Assembly (NCBI GenBank): GCA_017577895.1
Contig: PKQY01000001.1
Location: 44,648-108,647, forward strand
Length of the DNA: 64,000 nt
Origin: Bacillota bacterium
Lineage (GTDB): Bacteria > Bacillota > Bacilli > ZCTH02-B2
Direction of reading: 5' to 3'
This document shows, one piece after another, positions 26,453-33,811 of this stretch. Within the stretch, counting starts at the first letter, position 1. The number at the start of each line of letters is the position of its first letter. The position numbers and the translations under genes were made by a program. The notes under the pieces are model-generated. The model searched no databases. It saw only the letters and a list, made by a program, of their open reading frames with translations, and was not told where the DNA came from.

Positions 26453-27775
26453 ATGACGGGTCGACTTGTATTGGACGACCGCTTTGCAAATGCGAATGCC
26501 ATTGCCGATCAAATGGCACGAATGCAGCCTTTTGTGTCGGCCATGCATCAGCGGCTGCACCGGGATGAAGACGACGGACTTGGTTGGGTCAAGGTTCCTC
26601 AGGACTCTCAAGTGCCGGTGGAGCGCATCAGCGAAACGGCAGCCGCTATACGCCAGCAGGCTGACGTTTTGTTGGTCGTCGGTATCGGCGGTTCTTATTT
26701 GGGTGCGCGGGCGGCCGTCGACTTGTTGGCGGGCGATGGTCCGGCGGTGCGGTTTGCGGGTTATCAGTTGAGCGCTGCCCATTTTGAACAGATGTGGCGC
26801 CAATTGGAAGATCAACGAATTGTGGTGAACGTCGTGTCCAAATCCGGTTCCACCTTGGAACCGGCCATCATTTTTCGCCTTTTGTGGCCGCGATTGGTGT
26901 CCCGTTACGGGCCGGAGGAAGCCCGCCGGCGGGTGGTGGTGACGACCGGCGCTGCTGGCGCCTTGCGACAATTGGCGGATGCGCATGGTTTTCGCACGTT
27001 GCCGGTTCCGGAAAACATCGGGGGGCGCTATTCGGTGTTGACGGCTGTCGGGCTGTTGCCCATGGCCGCAGCAGGCATCGACATTCATGCGGTCCTCAAA
27101 GGGGCGCAAGAGGCGGCCCAGCAGCTTTTGGACCCCGACTTGGCTGCGAATCCGGCTTATCGGTATGCGGTGTACCGCAACTGGTTCTACCGACAAGGCA
27201 AAATCGTCGAATTGTTGGTGACCGATGAACCGCGATGGCAGGCCTTCGGCGAATGGTGGAAGCAGTTGTTCAGCGAAAGTGAAGGAAAAAACGGCCAAGG
27301 TCTTTTTCCGGCTACGGCCCAGTTCACCACGGATTTGCACTCCCTCGGTCAATACATTCAACAAGGGCGGCGAATCTTGTTTGAAACGTTCATCGACGTG
27401 GAAGAAGAGAATGTTTCAGTTCCCATTCCAGAGGTGGCCGATTGGGCTGACGGGTTCGATTTTTTAGCGGGGAAATCGCTCCATTGGATCAACCGGCAGA
27501 CGATGATCGCGACTCGTCTGGCCCATGCCGACGGCGGCGTGCCGAATTTGGCGGTGCGGTTGCCGAAGATGGATGCGTATTGGTTCGGTCAACTCGTTTA
27601 TTTTTTTCTCAAGGCATGTGCCATGAGCGGTTATTTGGCCGGTGTCAATCCCTTTGATCAGCCGGGTGTTGAGGCGTATAAACGGTATGCGGCAGCGGTT
27701 TTGGGACAGCCTGGTACGGGCGAGTGGGGAGCCGAATTGAAGCGGCGTATCCTGGAAATGGAAAAACACCAGTAG
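26453..27775 (+). CDS. pgi: Glucose-6-phosphate isomerase
   Basis: Interconverts glucose-6-phosphate and fructose-6-phosphate. The 440-residue protein has the sugar-phosphate isomerase double-SIS fold: VVGIGGSYLGARAA (phosphate-binding loop), SKSGSTLEPA, the family signature GGRYSVLTAVGLLP, the ATAQFTTDLHSLGQ region and C-terminal NPFDQPGVEAYK with the conserved Gln-Pro-Gly-Val-Glu. It lies 43 bp after rsgA, with GCGAGG 11 nt before the ATG. Together with the next two genes it forms a sugar-phosphate block absent from this position in B. subtilis. Confidence 0.95.
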   Translation: MTGRLVLDDRFANANAIADQMARMQPFVSAMHQRLHRDEDDGLGWVKVPQDSQVPVERISETAAAIRQQADVLLVVGIGGSYLGARAAVDLLAGDGPAVRFAGYQLSAAHFEQMWRQLEDQRIVVNVVSKSGSTLEPAIIFRLLWPRLVSRYGPEEARRRVVVTTGAAGALRQLADAHGFRTLPVPENIGGRYSVLTAVGLLPMAAAGIDIHAVLKGAQEAAQQLLDPDLAANPAYRYAVYRNWFYRQGKIVELLVTDEPRWQAFGEWWKQLFSESEGKNGQGLFPATAQFTTDLHSLGQYIQQGRRILFETFIDVEEENVSVPIPEVADWADGFDFLAGKSLHWINRQTMIATRLAHADGGVPNLAVRLPKMDAYWFGQLVYFFLKACAMSGYLAGVNPFDQPGVEAYKRYAAAVLGQPGTGEWGAELKRRILEMEKHQ

Positions 27776-27787
27776 GAGATGATGTTT

Positions 27788-28735
27788 ATGGACGTGGCTG
27801 TGGGCGTCGATGTCGGGGCCAGTTTTGTCAAAGTCGGGTTGGTGGACGAAGAGGGCCGATTGATGGCCCGCCGTGTGTTTCCGATAGAGAAAGAAAAAGG
27901 GCTGTCCCACCTGGCAACGGTTTTAGAAGACGTGATGACCCAGTTAATCCGGGAAAACGGGGTGGCGGAGGGCCAACTCCGTGGAATCGGAGTCGGGTTG
28001 CCGGCCTTTTTGGACGCGCAAGGATTCTTGCACGAAGCGATCAATCTCGGTTGGCAACAGCTGCCCGTTCAAGACATGTTGGCGAACCGTTTTCCATGGC
28101 CGGTGAAAGTGGACAATGACGCCAACTTGGCAGCCCTGGCCGAATCGTGGCAAGGGCACGGCCGCGGGAAAAACCCGTTGCTCTGCCTCACGTTGGGCAC
28201 AGGGGTCGGCGGCGGGGTCATCGTCGATGGCCGGCTGTTTCACGGCAGCAGTCACATGGCCGGGGAAATCGGCCATTTGCCGGTATCACCCCGGCGGTGG
28301 CCGTGTCGTTGCGGTCGGTTCGGTTGTCTGGAGACCGTCAGTTCCGCCACGGGCATGATCCGACTGGCCCAGGAAGCCTTGGCCCAAGGTACACCCAGCC
28401 GACTGGCCGATGAACAACCGTTGACCGTCGAAGCGATTTTTCGCCACGCCGGTCAAGGAGACGCCTTGGCCCGTTCTGTGCTCGATGAAGCGGCGGCCGG
28501 GTTGGCCGATGCCTTGGTCATGGTCAGCGTCATCCTCAATCCGGCCCGCATTTTGTTGGGCGGAGGCGTGATGCACGTGGCCCCCCCAAAATGGATTCAA
28601 GACATTGAAACGAAGATGCATATCAACGGATTGCCCCGGGCGGTGGCGCATGTGGACGTATTGCCTGCCCGCCTGTTGAACGACGCAGGTATCATCGGGG
28701 CAGCCGCCTTGTTTTTCCAATTGGAGGAGGAATGA
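27788..28735 (+). CDS. ROK family glucokinase
   Basis: Sugar kinase of the ROK family, probably glucose to glucose-6-phosphate. The 315-residue chain has the N-terminal phosphate loop GVDVGASFVKVGL, the catalytic VDNDANLAAL motif, GTGVGGGVIVDG, and the ROK zinc site around residues 173-180 (CRCGRFGC followed by LE). No DNA-binding domain precedes it, so it is a kinase rather than a ROK repressor. ATG 27788 lies 9 nt after TAGGAG; ATG 27779 is too close to that site. Adjacent pgi and rpe support a glucose role; other hexoses remain possible. Confidence 0.9.
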   Translation: MDVAVGVDVGASFVKVGLVDEEGRLMARRVFPIEKEKGLSHLATVLEDVMTQLIRENGVAEGQLRGIGVGLPAFLDAQGFLHEAINLGWQQLPVQDMLANRFPWPVKVDNDANLAALAESWQGHGRGKNPLLCLTLGTGVGGGVIVDGRLFHGSSHMAGEIGHLPVSPRRWPCRCGRFGCLETVSSATGMIRLAQEALAQGTPSRLADEQPLTVEAIFRHAGQGDALARSVLDEAAAGLADALVMVSVILNPARILLGGGVMHVAPPKWIQDIETKMHINGLPRAVAHVDVLPARLLNDAGIIGAAALFFQLEEE

Positions 28736-28736
28736 C

Positions 28737-29381
28737 ATGAAAATTGCACCATCGATTTTGTCGGCGAATTTTGCCTATTTGGCCGACGAATTGCAGTCCG
28801 TTGCGGATGCCGACTGGATTCATATCGACGTCATGGACGGCCATTTCGTGCCGAACATCACCATGGGGCCGTTGGTCGTGAAAGCCTTGCGGCCGCTGAC
28901 CGACAAGCCGTTGGACGTGCATTTGATGATCACGGATCCCGACAAATACATTCCCGTTTTTGCCGAAAGCGGCGCCGATTGGATCACGGTTCACGTGGAG
29001 GCGACGGTGCATTTGCAACGCACGTTGGCGTTGATTCGTGCCCATGGGAAAAAAGCCGGTGTGGCCCTCAATCCGGCCACGCCCATCCACGGACTGGAGT
29101 ACGTGTTGGATGATGTGGATCTCATTTTGTTGATGACCGTCAACCCGGGTTTCGGCGGTCAAGCCTTCCTGCCGGCAGTTTTGGATAAGATACGGGCGGT
29201 AAGGGAGTTGTTGGATCGCAAAGGATATTCCCACATCGAGATCGAGGTGGACGGTGGCATCGACGATCAAACCGCCCCCTTGGTCCGGGAGGCGGGAGCG
29301 ACCGTCGCCGTGTCCGGTTCCTACATTTTCCGCCAAGAAAATCGAGCGCAGGCGATTCAGGCGTTACGTGACAAAAAGTAG
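28737..29381 (+). CDS. rpe: Ribulose-phosphate 3-epimerase
   Basis: Interconverts ribulose-5-phosphate and xylulose-5-phosphate in the pentose phosphate pathway. The 214-residue TIM barrel shows APSILSANFA, HIDVMDGHFVPNITMGP (metal ligands His and Asp), DVHLMI, TVNPGFGGQAF and EVDGGI. GGAGG lies just before the ATG, and the gene begins one base after the kinase stop. In B. subtilis rpe follows rsgA directly and thiN comes after; here pgi and the kinase are inserted before it and no thiN follows. Confidence 0.96.
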   Translation: MKIAPSILSANFAYLADELQSVADADWIHIDVMDGHFVPNITMGPLVVKALRPLTDKPLDVHLMITDPDKYIPVFAESGADWITVHVEATVHLQRTLALIRAHGKKAGVALNPATPIHGLEYVLDDVDLILLMTVNPGFGGQAFLPAVLDKIRAVRELLDRKGYSHIEIEVDGGIDDQTAPLVREAGATVAVSGSYIFRQENRAQAIQALRDKK

Positions 29382-29454
29382 GCACATTGGCCAAGGCTCG
29401 TGAATATGCTGGTATGGAGGAGTTTATCGGTGCCTACACGGGAGGTGTTGGCAC

Positions 29455-29640
29455 ATGTCCGCCATCCGGCATCTGGCTTGGGCCATGCGCCGTCACGCCA
29501 GCTGGCTTTCTTGGTTGTTGATCGTGTTTGGCATCATTCTCGTTCTTTTGTCCATTCCGAAGTGGGTATGGATCACGCTGATCGGTTTTGGGTTGATTGT
29601 GCTCGGCATTTTGTTGAAGAGGAGGAGATTCTTTTTTTGA
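29455..29640 (+). CDS. Small hypothetical membrane protein (61 aa)
   Basis: Unrecognised protein of 61 residues. A positively charged N-terminus (RHLAWAMRRH) leads into two hydrophobic segments, about residues 17-31 and 35-52, separated by a Pro-Lys-Trp turn, and a basic end (KRRRFFF). This suggests a two-helix inner-membrane protein with both ends in the cytoplasm. GGGAGGTG is 7 nt before the ATG, a strong ribosome site that makes translation likely. It sits 15 bp before spoVM. No function can be given; a sporulation link is only suggested by position. Confidence 0.65.
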   Translation: MSAIRHLAWAMRRHASWLSWLLIVFGIILVLLSIPKWVWITLIGFGLIVLGILLKRRRFFF

Positions 29641-29655
29641 GAAGGAGGGGTGGGG

Positions 29656-29751
29656 ATGCGGTTTTATGCCATCAAGTTGCCCAAGTTTCTCAGCGGTGTG
29701 GTGAAAGCCATTGCGCGGTTGTTTACGAAACAACGGACCATCGGCAAGTAA
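29656..29751 (+). CDS. spoVM: Stage V sporulation protein M
   Basis: Short amphipathic peptide that marks the convex forespore membrane and anchors SpoIVA, starting coat and cortex assembly. The 31-residue sequence MRFYAIKLPKFLSGVVKAI matches the B. subtilis peptide closely, including Pro9, which is needed for membrane-curvature recognition. It is five residues longer than the 26-residue Bacillus form, ending in a basic tail. GAAGGAGGGG is a strong ribosome site. Position just before rpmB is the same as in B. subtilis. It is too short to be found by ordinary ORF length cut-offs. Confidence 0.93.
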   Translation: MRFYAIKLPKFLSGVVKAIARLFTKQRTIGK

Positions 29752-29763
29752 ACTAGAACCAAT

Positions 29764-29791
29764 AAAAAAAGCACCTTTAAGGGTGCTTTTT
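29764..29791. terminator. Bidirectional terminator between spoVM and rpmB
   Basis: AAAAAAAGCACC, a short TTTAAG loop and GGTGCTTTTTTT: a GC stem flanked by A and T runs, so it can end transcription from spoVM (+) and from rpmB (-). Confidence 0.85.
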
Positions 29792-29980
29792 TTATACGCG
29801 TTTGACTTTTCCTGATTTCAACGCTTTCGCGCTGACGTAAACCCGTTTTGGTTTTCCGTCCACGAGAATGCGCACTTTTTGGACGTTCACGCCCCACGTC
29901 CGGCGGGTTTTCCGGTTGGAATGGCTCACTTTATTTCCCCGTCCCGGCGATTTACCGGTAATAAAACATTTCCGCGCCAT
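29792..29980 (-). CDS. rpmB: 50S ribosomal protein L28
   Basis: Large-subunit ribosomal protein of 62 residues. The sequence MARKCFITGKSPGRGNKVSHSN is typical of bacterial L28, followed by KTRRTWGVNVQKVRI and a C-terminal KVRVYVSA-like segment and KSGKVKRV end. It has one Cys near the N-terminus and no CxxC pair, so it looks like a zinc-free form. The start is ATG 29980 with GGAGGTGG upstream; a longer frame reaching 30007 adds nine atypical residues. Single-gene unit with its own promoter. Confidence 0.96.
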   Translation of the reverse strand: MARKCFITGKSPGRGNKVSHSNRKTRRTWGVNVQKVRILVDGKPKRVYVSAKALKSGKVKRV

Positions 29981-30022
29981 GCTGCCCACCTCCTTGCTCG
30001 AGCTCACGATACCGACTTTTGC

Positions 30023-30051
30023 ATTATACTATACCCTTTGGCAATAGACAA
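30023..30051 (-). promoter_or_regulatory. Sigma-A promoter of rpmB
   Basis: On the minus strand, TTGTCT (30046-30051), 17-nt spacer and TATAAT (30023-30028), about 40 bp before the rpmB start. Confidence 0.7.
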
Positions 30052-30103
30052 GAACGCTGTTCCCGCCGCGTCCGAAAAGCCGCTGGTTGCTTCCAACCGT
30101 TCG

Positions 30104-30131
30104 TTGCGGGGGGTGGAAAACGTGGTAAGAT
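30104..30131 (+). promoter_or_regulatory. Weak candidate promoter for recG
   Basis: TTGCGG (30104-30109), 16-nt spacer, TAAGAT (30126-30131), about 40 bp before recG. recG needs its own start signal because its upstream neighbour faces the other way. Confidence 0.3.
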
Positions 30132-30170
30132 CAAGTGGGAAACGATGCCAACGGATGAGAGGTGGTCGAC

Positions 30171-32228
30171 ATGGGGCGAGCCGCGTGGACGCTGGATTCT
30201 CCGGTGACCGTCATCAAAGGCATGGGTGTTCAAAAGGCCAAAGCGTGTGAACGGCTGGGCATCCGCACGCTGGAAGATTTATTGTACCACTTTCCGTTTC
30301 GTTACAATTGGCGGCAAGTGTTGCCCCTTCACGAAGCGCGCCACGGGGAGACGGTGACGTTTCGGGGGCAAGTGTCCGGACAGCCGCTGAGCCGGTGGTA
30401 CGGCCGCAAGCGAGCCCGGCATACGGTTTCATGCATCGTCGACGGGGTCCCCATCCAGTTGGTTTGGTTCAATCAAAACCATTGGGTGGACAAGCTGCGA
30501 CCGGGCGTGGTCGTACAAGTGAGCGGCAAATGGGACGCCCATCGGCTGCAGTTGACGTGTGAAGAAATGGCTTTGGAACAGCAGTTGCGGGACGTGCAGG
30601 AGATGCCGTTGCAGCCGGTGTACGCCACCGTTTCGCCCTTGACCAGCAAGGTGTTGCAAAAAGCGATCTGGGAAGCGCTGGAAATGCTGAAAGGGGCCAT
30701 TGACGAATTCATTCCCGCGGACATTTTGCAGAAATACCGCCTGTTGCCCCGGGAAGAAGCCATTCGGAACATCCATTTTCCGCCGGACAAGGAAGCATTG
30801 CGGCAAGCACGGCGAAGGCTGGCGTACGAAGAGGTGTTGGTGTATCAGTTCGGGTTGCAACTCCGCCGGAAACAGCTGAACGAAACGTACCAGCGGCCGC
30901 CCCGGTCGGTTCCTAGGGCCAGTGTCGAACAGTTCATGGAACGGCTGCCTTTTCAACTGACGGACGATCAGCGGAAGGCCGTGGCCGACATTTTGGCCGA
31001 TTTGGAACGGCCGCAGCCGATGAACCGCTTGTTGTTGGGAGACGTCGGTTCCGGAAAAACGGTGGTGGCCGCCATCGCCATGTTGGCCATGGTGAAAGCG
31101 GGCTATCAATGCGCGCTGATGGTGCCGACGGAAATATTGGCGGAACAGCACGGCCAGACGCTGCAACATCTGTACCGGGATGAACCCATCAGCGTCGCCG
31201 TGTTGACCGGCAGCACGCCGGCCCGCCGCCGGCAAGAATTGTTGGCGCAATTGCGGATGGGACTGTTGGACGTCTTGGTCGGTACCCACACGTTGATTCA
31301 AGAAAATATTCAGTTTTTCCGCCTCGGGCTGGTGGTGACCGACGAGCAGCACCGTTTTGGCGTAAAACAGCGGGAAAGTCTGCGGACCAAAGGAGAATAT
31401 CCCGATGCGCTGTTCATGACCGCCACCCCCATTCCCCGAACCTTGGCCATCACGATGTACGGGGATATGGATTTATCGGTCATCCGGCAAATGCCTTCCG
31501 GCCGGAAGCCGGTACGCACGATTTGGATTCGTCCCCGTCAATTTCCACAAGTCGTGGCCTGGATTCAGCGACAAGTGGACGCGGGTTACCAAGCCTACGT
31601 CATCTGTCCGCTCATTGAAGAATCGGCCAAAATGGATGTGCAAAACGCCGTGGACTTACATGCGCGCCTGTCCCAGCAGTTGAAGGCCCGGGTAGGGTTG
31701 TTGCACGGTCGGATGGCCTCCCGGGAAAAAGAACACGTCATGGAAGCTTTTCACCGCGGCGAGATTGACGTGTTGGTCTCCACATCGGTGGTGGAAGTGG
31801 GCGTCGACGTGCCAAGGGCGACGGTGATGGTCATCTACGACGCCGAACGATTTGGCTTGGCCCAACTGCATCAGCTTCGGGGGCGGGTGGGCCGCGGAGA
31901 TGCCCAATCGTACTGTTTTCTCGTCGCCGATCCGAAAACGCCCATCGGCCGAGAGCGGATGAAGACGGTGGTCGAGATGCATGACGGATTTGCCATCGCC
32001 GAACAGGACTTACGTCTGCGGGGTCCGGGGGATGTGCTCGGCTTTCGGCAAAGTGGAGAAATCGACTTTCGGCTCGTCGATTTGGCGCACGATCACCGGA
32101 TGGTCGAATGTGCCCGCCAAGATGCCCGGCAGATCGTGGAACATCCGGATTTCGCGGGCGCTGAGCACAACCCCTTGTATCGGCAATTGGTGCGGCGCGG
32201 GTACGGGGAAGTGGCGCCGTTTGATTGA
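30171..32228 (+). CDS. recG: ATP-dependent DNA helicase RecG
   Basis: Double-strand DNA translocase that regresses stalled forks and remodels recombination intermediates. The 685-residue protein has an N-terminal OB-fold wedge domain (about 60-150), then helicase motifs: P-loop LLGDVGSGKTVV, the DEQH box (VTDEQHRFGVKQR), MTATPIPRTL, and the C-terminal half with TSVVEVGVDVPRA, HQLRGRVGRG and the RecG hairpin region FRLVDLAHD. ATG 30171 follows GAGAGGTGG; a GTG at 30162 is within that site. In B. subtilis yloU and yloV lie between rpmB and recG; they are not here. Confidence 0.96.
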   Translation: MGRAAWTLDSPVTVIKGMGVQKAKACERLGIRTLEDLLYHFPFRYNWRQVLPLHEARHGETVTFRGQVSGQPLSRWYGRKRARHTVSCIVDGVPIQLVWFNQNHWVDKLRPGVVVQVSGKWDAHRLQLTCEEMALEQQLRDVQEMPLQPVYATVSPLTSKVLQKAIWEALEMLKGAIDEFIPADILQKYRLLPREEAIRNIHFPPDKEALRQARRRLAYEEVLVYQFGLQLRRKQLNETYQRPPRSVPRASVEQFMERLPFQLTDDQRKAVADILADLERPQPMNRLLLGDVGSGKTVVAAIAMLAMVKAGYQCALMVPTEILAEQHGQTLQHLYRDEPISVAVLTGSTPARRRQELLAQLRMGLLDVLVGTHTLIQENIQFFRLGLVVTDEQHRFGVKQRESLRTKGEYPDALFMTATPIPRTLAITMYGDMDLSVIRQMPSGRKPVRTIWIRPRQFPQVVAWIQRQVDAGYQAYVICPLIEESAKMDVQNAVDLHARLSQQLKARVGLLHGRMASREKEHVMEAFHRGEIDVLVSTSVVEVGVDVPRATVMVIYDAERFGLAQLHQLRGRVGRGDAQSYCFLVADPKTPIGRERMKTVVEMHDGFAIAEQDLRLRGPGDVLGFRQSGEIDFRLVDLAHDHRMVECARQDARQIVEHPDFAGAEHNPLYRQLVRRGYGEVAPFD

Positions 32229-32386
32229 CGTCGTTTTTGGCGAAAAAAATTTTTGTTCGGCATGTATATTTTTCCGTCCTTGGGGCGAAGATGATAATAG
32301 CGACGCCGATAAGGCGTACGCGACAACCGCGGAGAAGGCTTACGTTTCCCCATAAGCTCTTCCTCCGGTTTCTCCTCTCCCATATC
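32229..32386 (+). other. Non-coding gap with possible RNA structure
   Basis: No gene seen in the 279 bp between recG and rsmD. The sequence can form an imperfect stem, GGAGAAGGCTTA near 32331-32342 against TAAGCTCTTCCTCC near 32353-32366, before the strong terminator at 32387. It may be the recG 3' untranslated region or a small RNA; no convincing promoter was found inside. Confidence 0.25.
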
Positions 32387-32420
32387 GCCACCTGTATCCC
32401 GATACAGGTGGCATTTTTTT
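32387..32420 (+). terminator. Rho-independent terminator after recG
   Basis: Perfect 11-bp stem GCCACCTGTAT (32387-32397) with ATACAGGTGGC (32402-32412), CCCG loop, then ATTTTTTT. Confidence 0.88.
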
Positions 32421-32451
32421 CTTTTCCTTTCTATCTTTTTAAACCTATTTT

Positions 32452-32460
32452 TGCTAAAAT
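32452..32460 (+). promoter_or_regulatory. Candidate extended -10 promoter for rsmD-coaD
   Basis: TGCTAAAAT is an extended -10 element in an AT-rich stretch just after the recG terminator. A matching -35 is not convincing. Confidence 0.4.
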
Positions 32461-32507
32461 AAAAAAAGATTTCCTATGCCCTCGCCGCAAACAGGCAGGT
32501 GAACCGA

Positions 32508-33062
32508 TTGCGCATCATCGCCGGACAATTCCGTGGTCGGAAATTGCAATCATTGCCGGGGAATGACGTTCGTCCCACAGCCGACAAAGTGAAAGGTGCG
32601 CTGTTCAACATGATCGGGCCCTATTTTGAAGGAGGGAAGGGGCTCGATTTGTTCGCCGGGACCGGTTCCTTAGGCATTGAAGCGTTAAGCCGGGGAATGG
32701 AACAGGTCGTCTTTGTCGACCGCCATCGTCTGGCCATCCGCTTGATCCAGTCCAATTTACGCACGTTGGGATTGGAAAGGCAAGCGGAAGTGTACCATCT
32801 GGACGCCCAGTCGGCTTTGAGACGTTTTGTCCAAGAAGGGCGGCAATTTGACGTAGTTTTCCTCGACCCGCCATACCATTTGGAAGCTGCTCCCTTGGTT
32901 TGGCTGCAGGAAGCCGGTGAAGAGCAGTTGTTGGCGCCCGAAGCAGTGGTCGTATTGGAACACGATGCCCGCGTGGCCGTTCCGGAAGAGGTCGGGACGC
33001 TGAAACAGGTCAAGCAGCGCCGATACGGCCACACCATGCTGACGATTTATCGTCGTACATAA
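32508..33062 (+). CDS. rsmD: 16S rRNA (guanine-966-N2)-methyltransferase
   Basis: Methylates G966 of 16S rRNA with SAM. The 184-residue protein has the RsmD start MRIIAGQFRGRKL, RPTADKVKGALFNMI, the SAM-binding DLFAGTGSLGIEALSRG and the catalytic VFLDPPYH (DPPY) motif. TTG 32508 is chosen because AGGTGA lies about 6 nt upstream and the family begins at MRxIAG; GTG 32499 would add three residues but overlaps that site. It is paired with coaD as in B. subtilis (ylbH-ylbI). Confidence 0.93.
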   Translation: MRIIAGQFRGRKLQSLPGNDVRPTADKVKGALFNMIGPYFEGGKGLDLFAGTGSLGIEALSRGMEQVVFVDRHRLAIRLIQSNLRTLGLERQAEVYHLDAQSALRRFVQEGRQFDVVFLDPPYHLEAAPLVWLQEAGEEQLLAPEAVVVLEHDARVAVPEEVGTLKQVKQRRYGHTMLTIYRRT

Positions 33063-33108
33063 TGCATGCACAATGGATGGGGAAATGGTGCACAAAGGAG
33101 GGAAAGGG

Positions 33109-33621
33109 ATGAAAATTGCGGTTTACCCCGGCAGTTTCGATCCGGTGACATACGGGCATCTGGATATCATACAGCGGGGCGCCAAAGTGTTTGATCACGT
33201 GGTCGTGGCGGTGTTGAACAACGTCAACAAACGGCCGCTGTTTACAGTGGCCGAACGGGTCGAGCTGCTCAAAGCGGTGACCCGAGGCATTCCCAACATC
33301 GAAGTGGAGGCTTTCTCCGGTTTGTTGGTCGACTTTGTCCGCAAAAAGAACGCCACGGTCATCATCCGGGGCTTGCGGGCGGTGTCGGATTTTGAATTTG
33401 AATTGCAAAATGCCTCCATGAATCGGGAATTGGACAAAAATGTCGAGACGTTCTTCATGATGACCAACAACAAATATTCGTTCTTGAGTTCCAGTATCGT
33501 CAAAGAAATTGCTAAGTACGGCGCTTCCGTCGCCGACTTCGTCCCGCCGGAAGTGGAAGTGGCCTTGCGGGAAAAGTTTCGGCAGCAGGAAGCAGCGGAA
33601 CGAAGCAAAACCGAAGGATAA
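33109..33621 (+). CDS. coaD: Pantetheine-phosphate adenylyltransferase
   Basis: Transfers AMP to 4'-phosphopantetheine to form dephospho-CoA, the penultimate CoA step. The 170-residue protein shows the nucleotidyltransferase motif YPGSFDPVTYGHLDII, RGLRAVSDFEFE and YSFLSSSIVKEIAKYG. ATG 33109 follows AAAGGAGGG; an upstream in-frame ATG at 33073 lacks this site and adds non-family residues. With coaBC at 16460 this window carries most of the shared CoA pathway from phosphopantothenate onward. Confidence 0.96.
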   Translation: MKIAVYPGSFDPVTYGHLDIIQRGAKVFDHVVVAVLNNVNKRPLFTVAERVELLKAVTRGIPNIEVEAFSGLLVDFVRKKNATVIIRGLRAVSDFEFELQNASMNRELDKNVETFFMMTNNKYSFLSSSIVKEIAKYGASVADFVPPEVEVALREKFRQQEAAERSKTEG

Positions 33622-33635
33622 CAATTTCATACGTT

Positions 33636-33738
33636 TTTCATGTCAGGGCAAACCATGTGAAAACATGGGACGCAAAGCTACGGGTCTAAAAGGCATAGGC
33701 GAAACCTGTGCCTCATGATCGCCGGGCTGCACATGAAA
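33636..33738 (+). ncRNA. Cyclic di-GMP-I riboswitch (GEMM-I) aptamer
   Basis: Matches the class I c-di-GMP aptamer. P1 pairs TTTCATGT (33636-33643) with ACATGAAA (33731-33738). The conserved AGGGCAAACC is followed by a stem CCATGT/ACATGG closed by a GAAA tetraloop (33659-33662), then GGGACGCAAAGC, CGGGTCTAAA and the distal GCCGGGCTGC. The GNRA loop and the GGTCTAAA side fit the tetraloop-receptor contact known for the class. It lies between coaD and a chemotaxis receptor gene, which it should control through the terminator that follows. Confidence rests on both sequence and base-pairing. Confidence 0.93.
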
Positions 33739-33749
33739 GCGTGAAAGAG

Positions 33750-33773
33750 ACCGCCTTGACATGGCGGTTTTTT
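33750..33773 (+). terminator. Riboswitch expression-platform terminator
   Basis: ACCGCC (33750-33755), loop TTGACAT, GGCGGT (33763-33768), then a T run. Part of it (CCTTGACATGG, 33754-33764) is complementary to the aptamer P1 5' strand (33638-33648), so terminator and antiterminator are mutually exclusive. Confidence 0.85.
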
Positions 33774-33811
33774 CATTGTGACGAATGATGGGAGAAAGGG
33801 GTTTGCATCAA

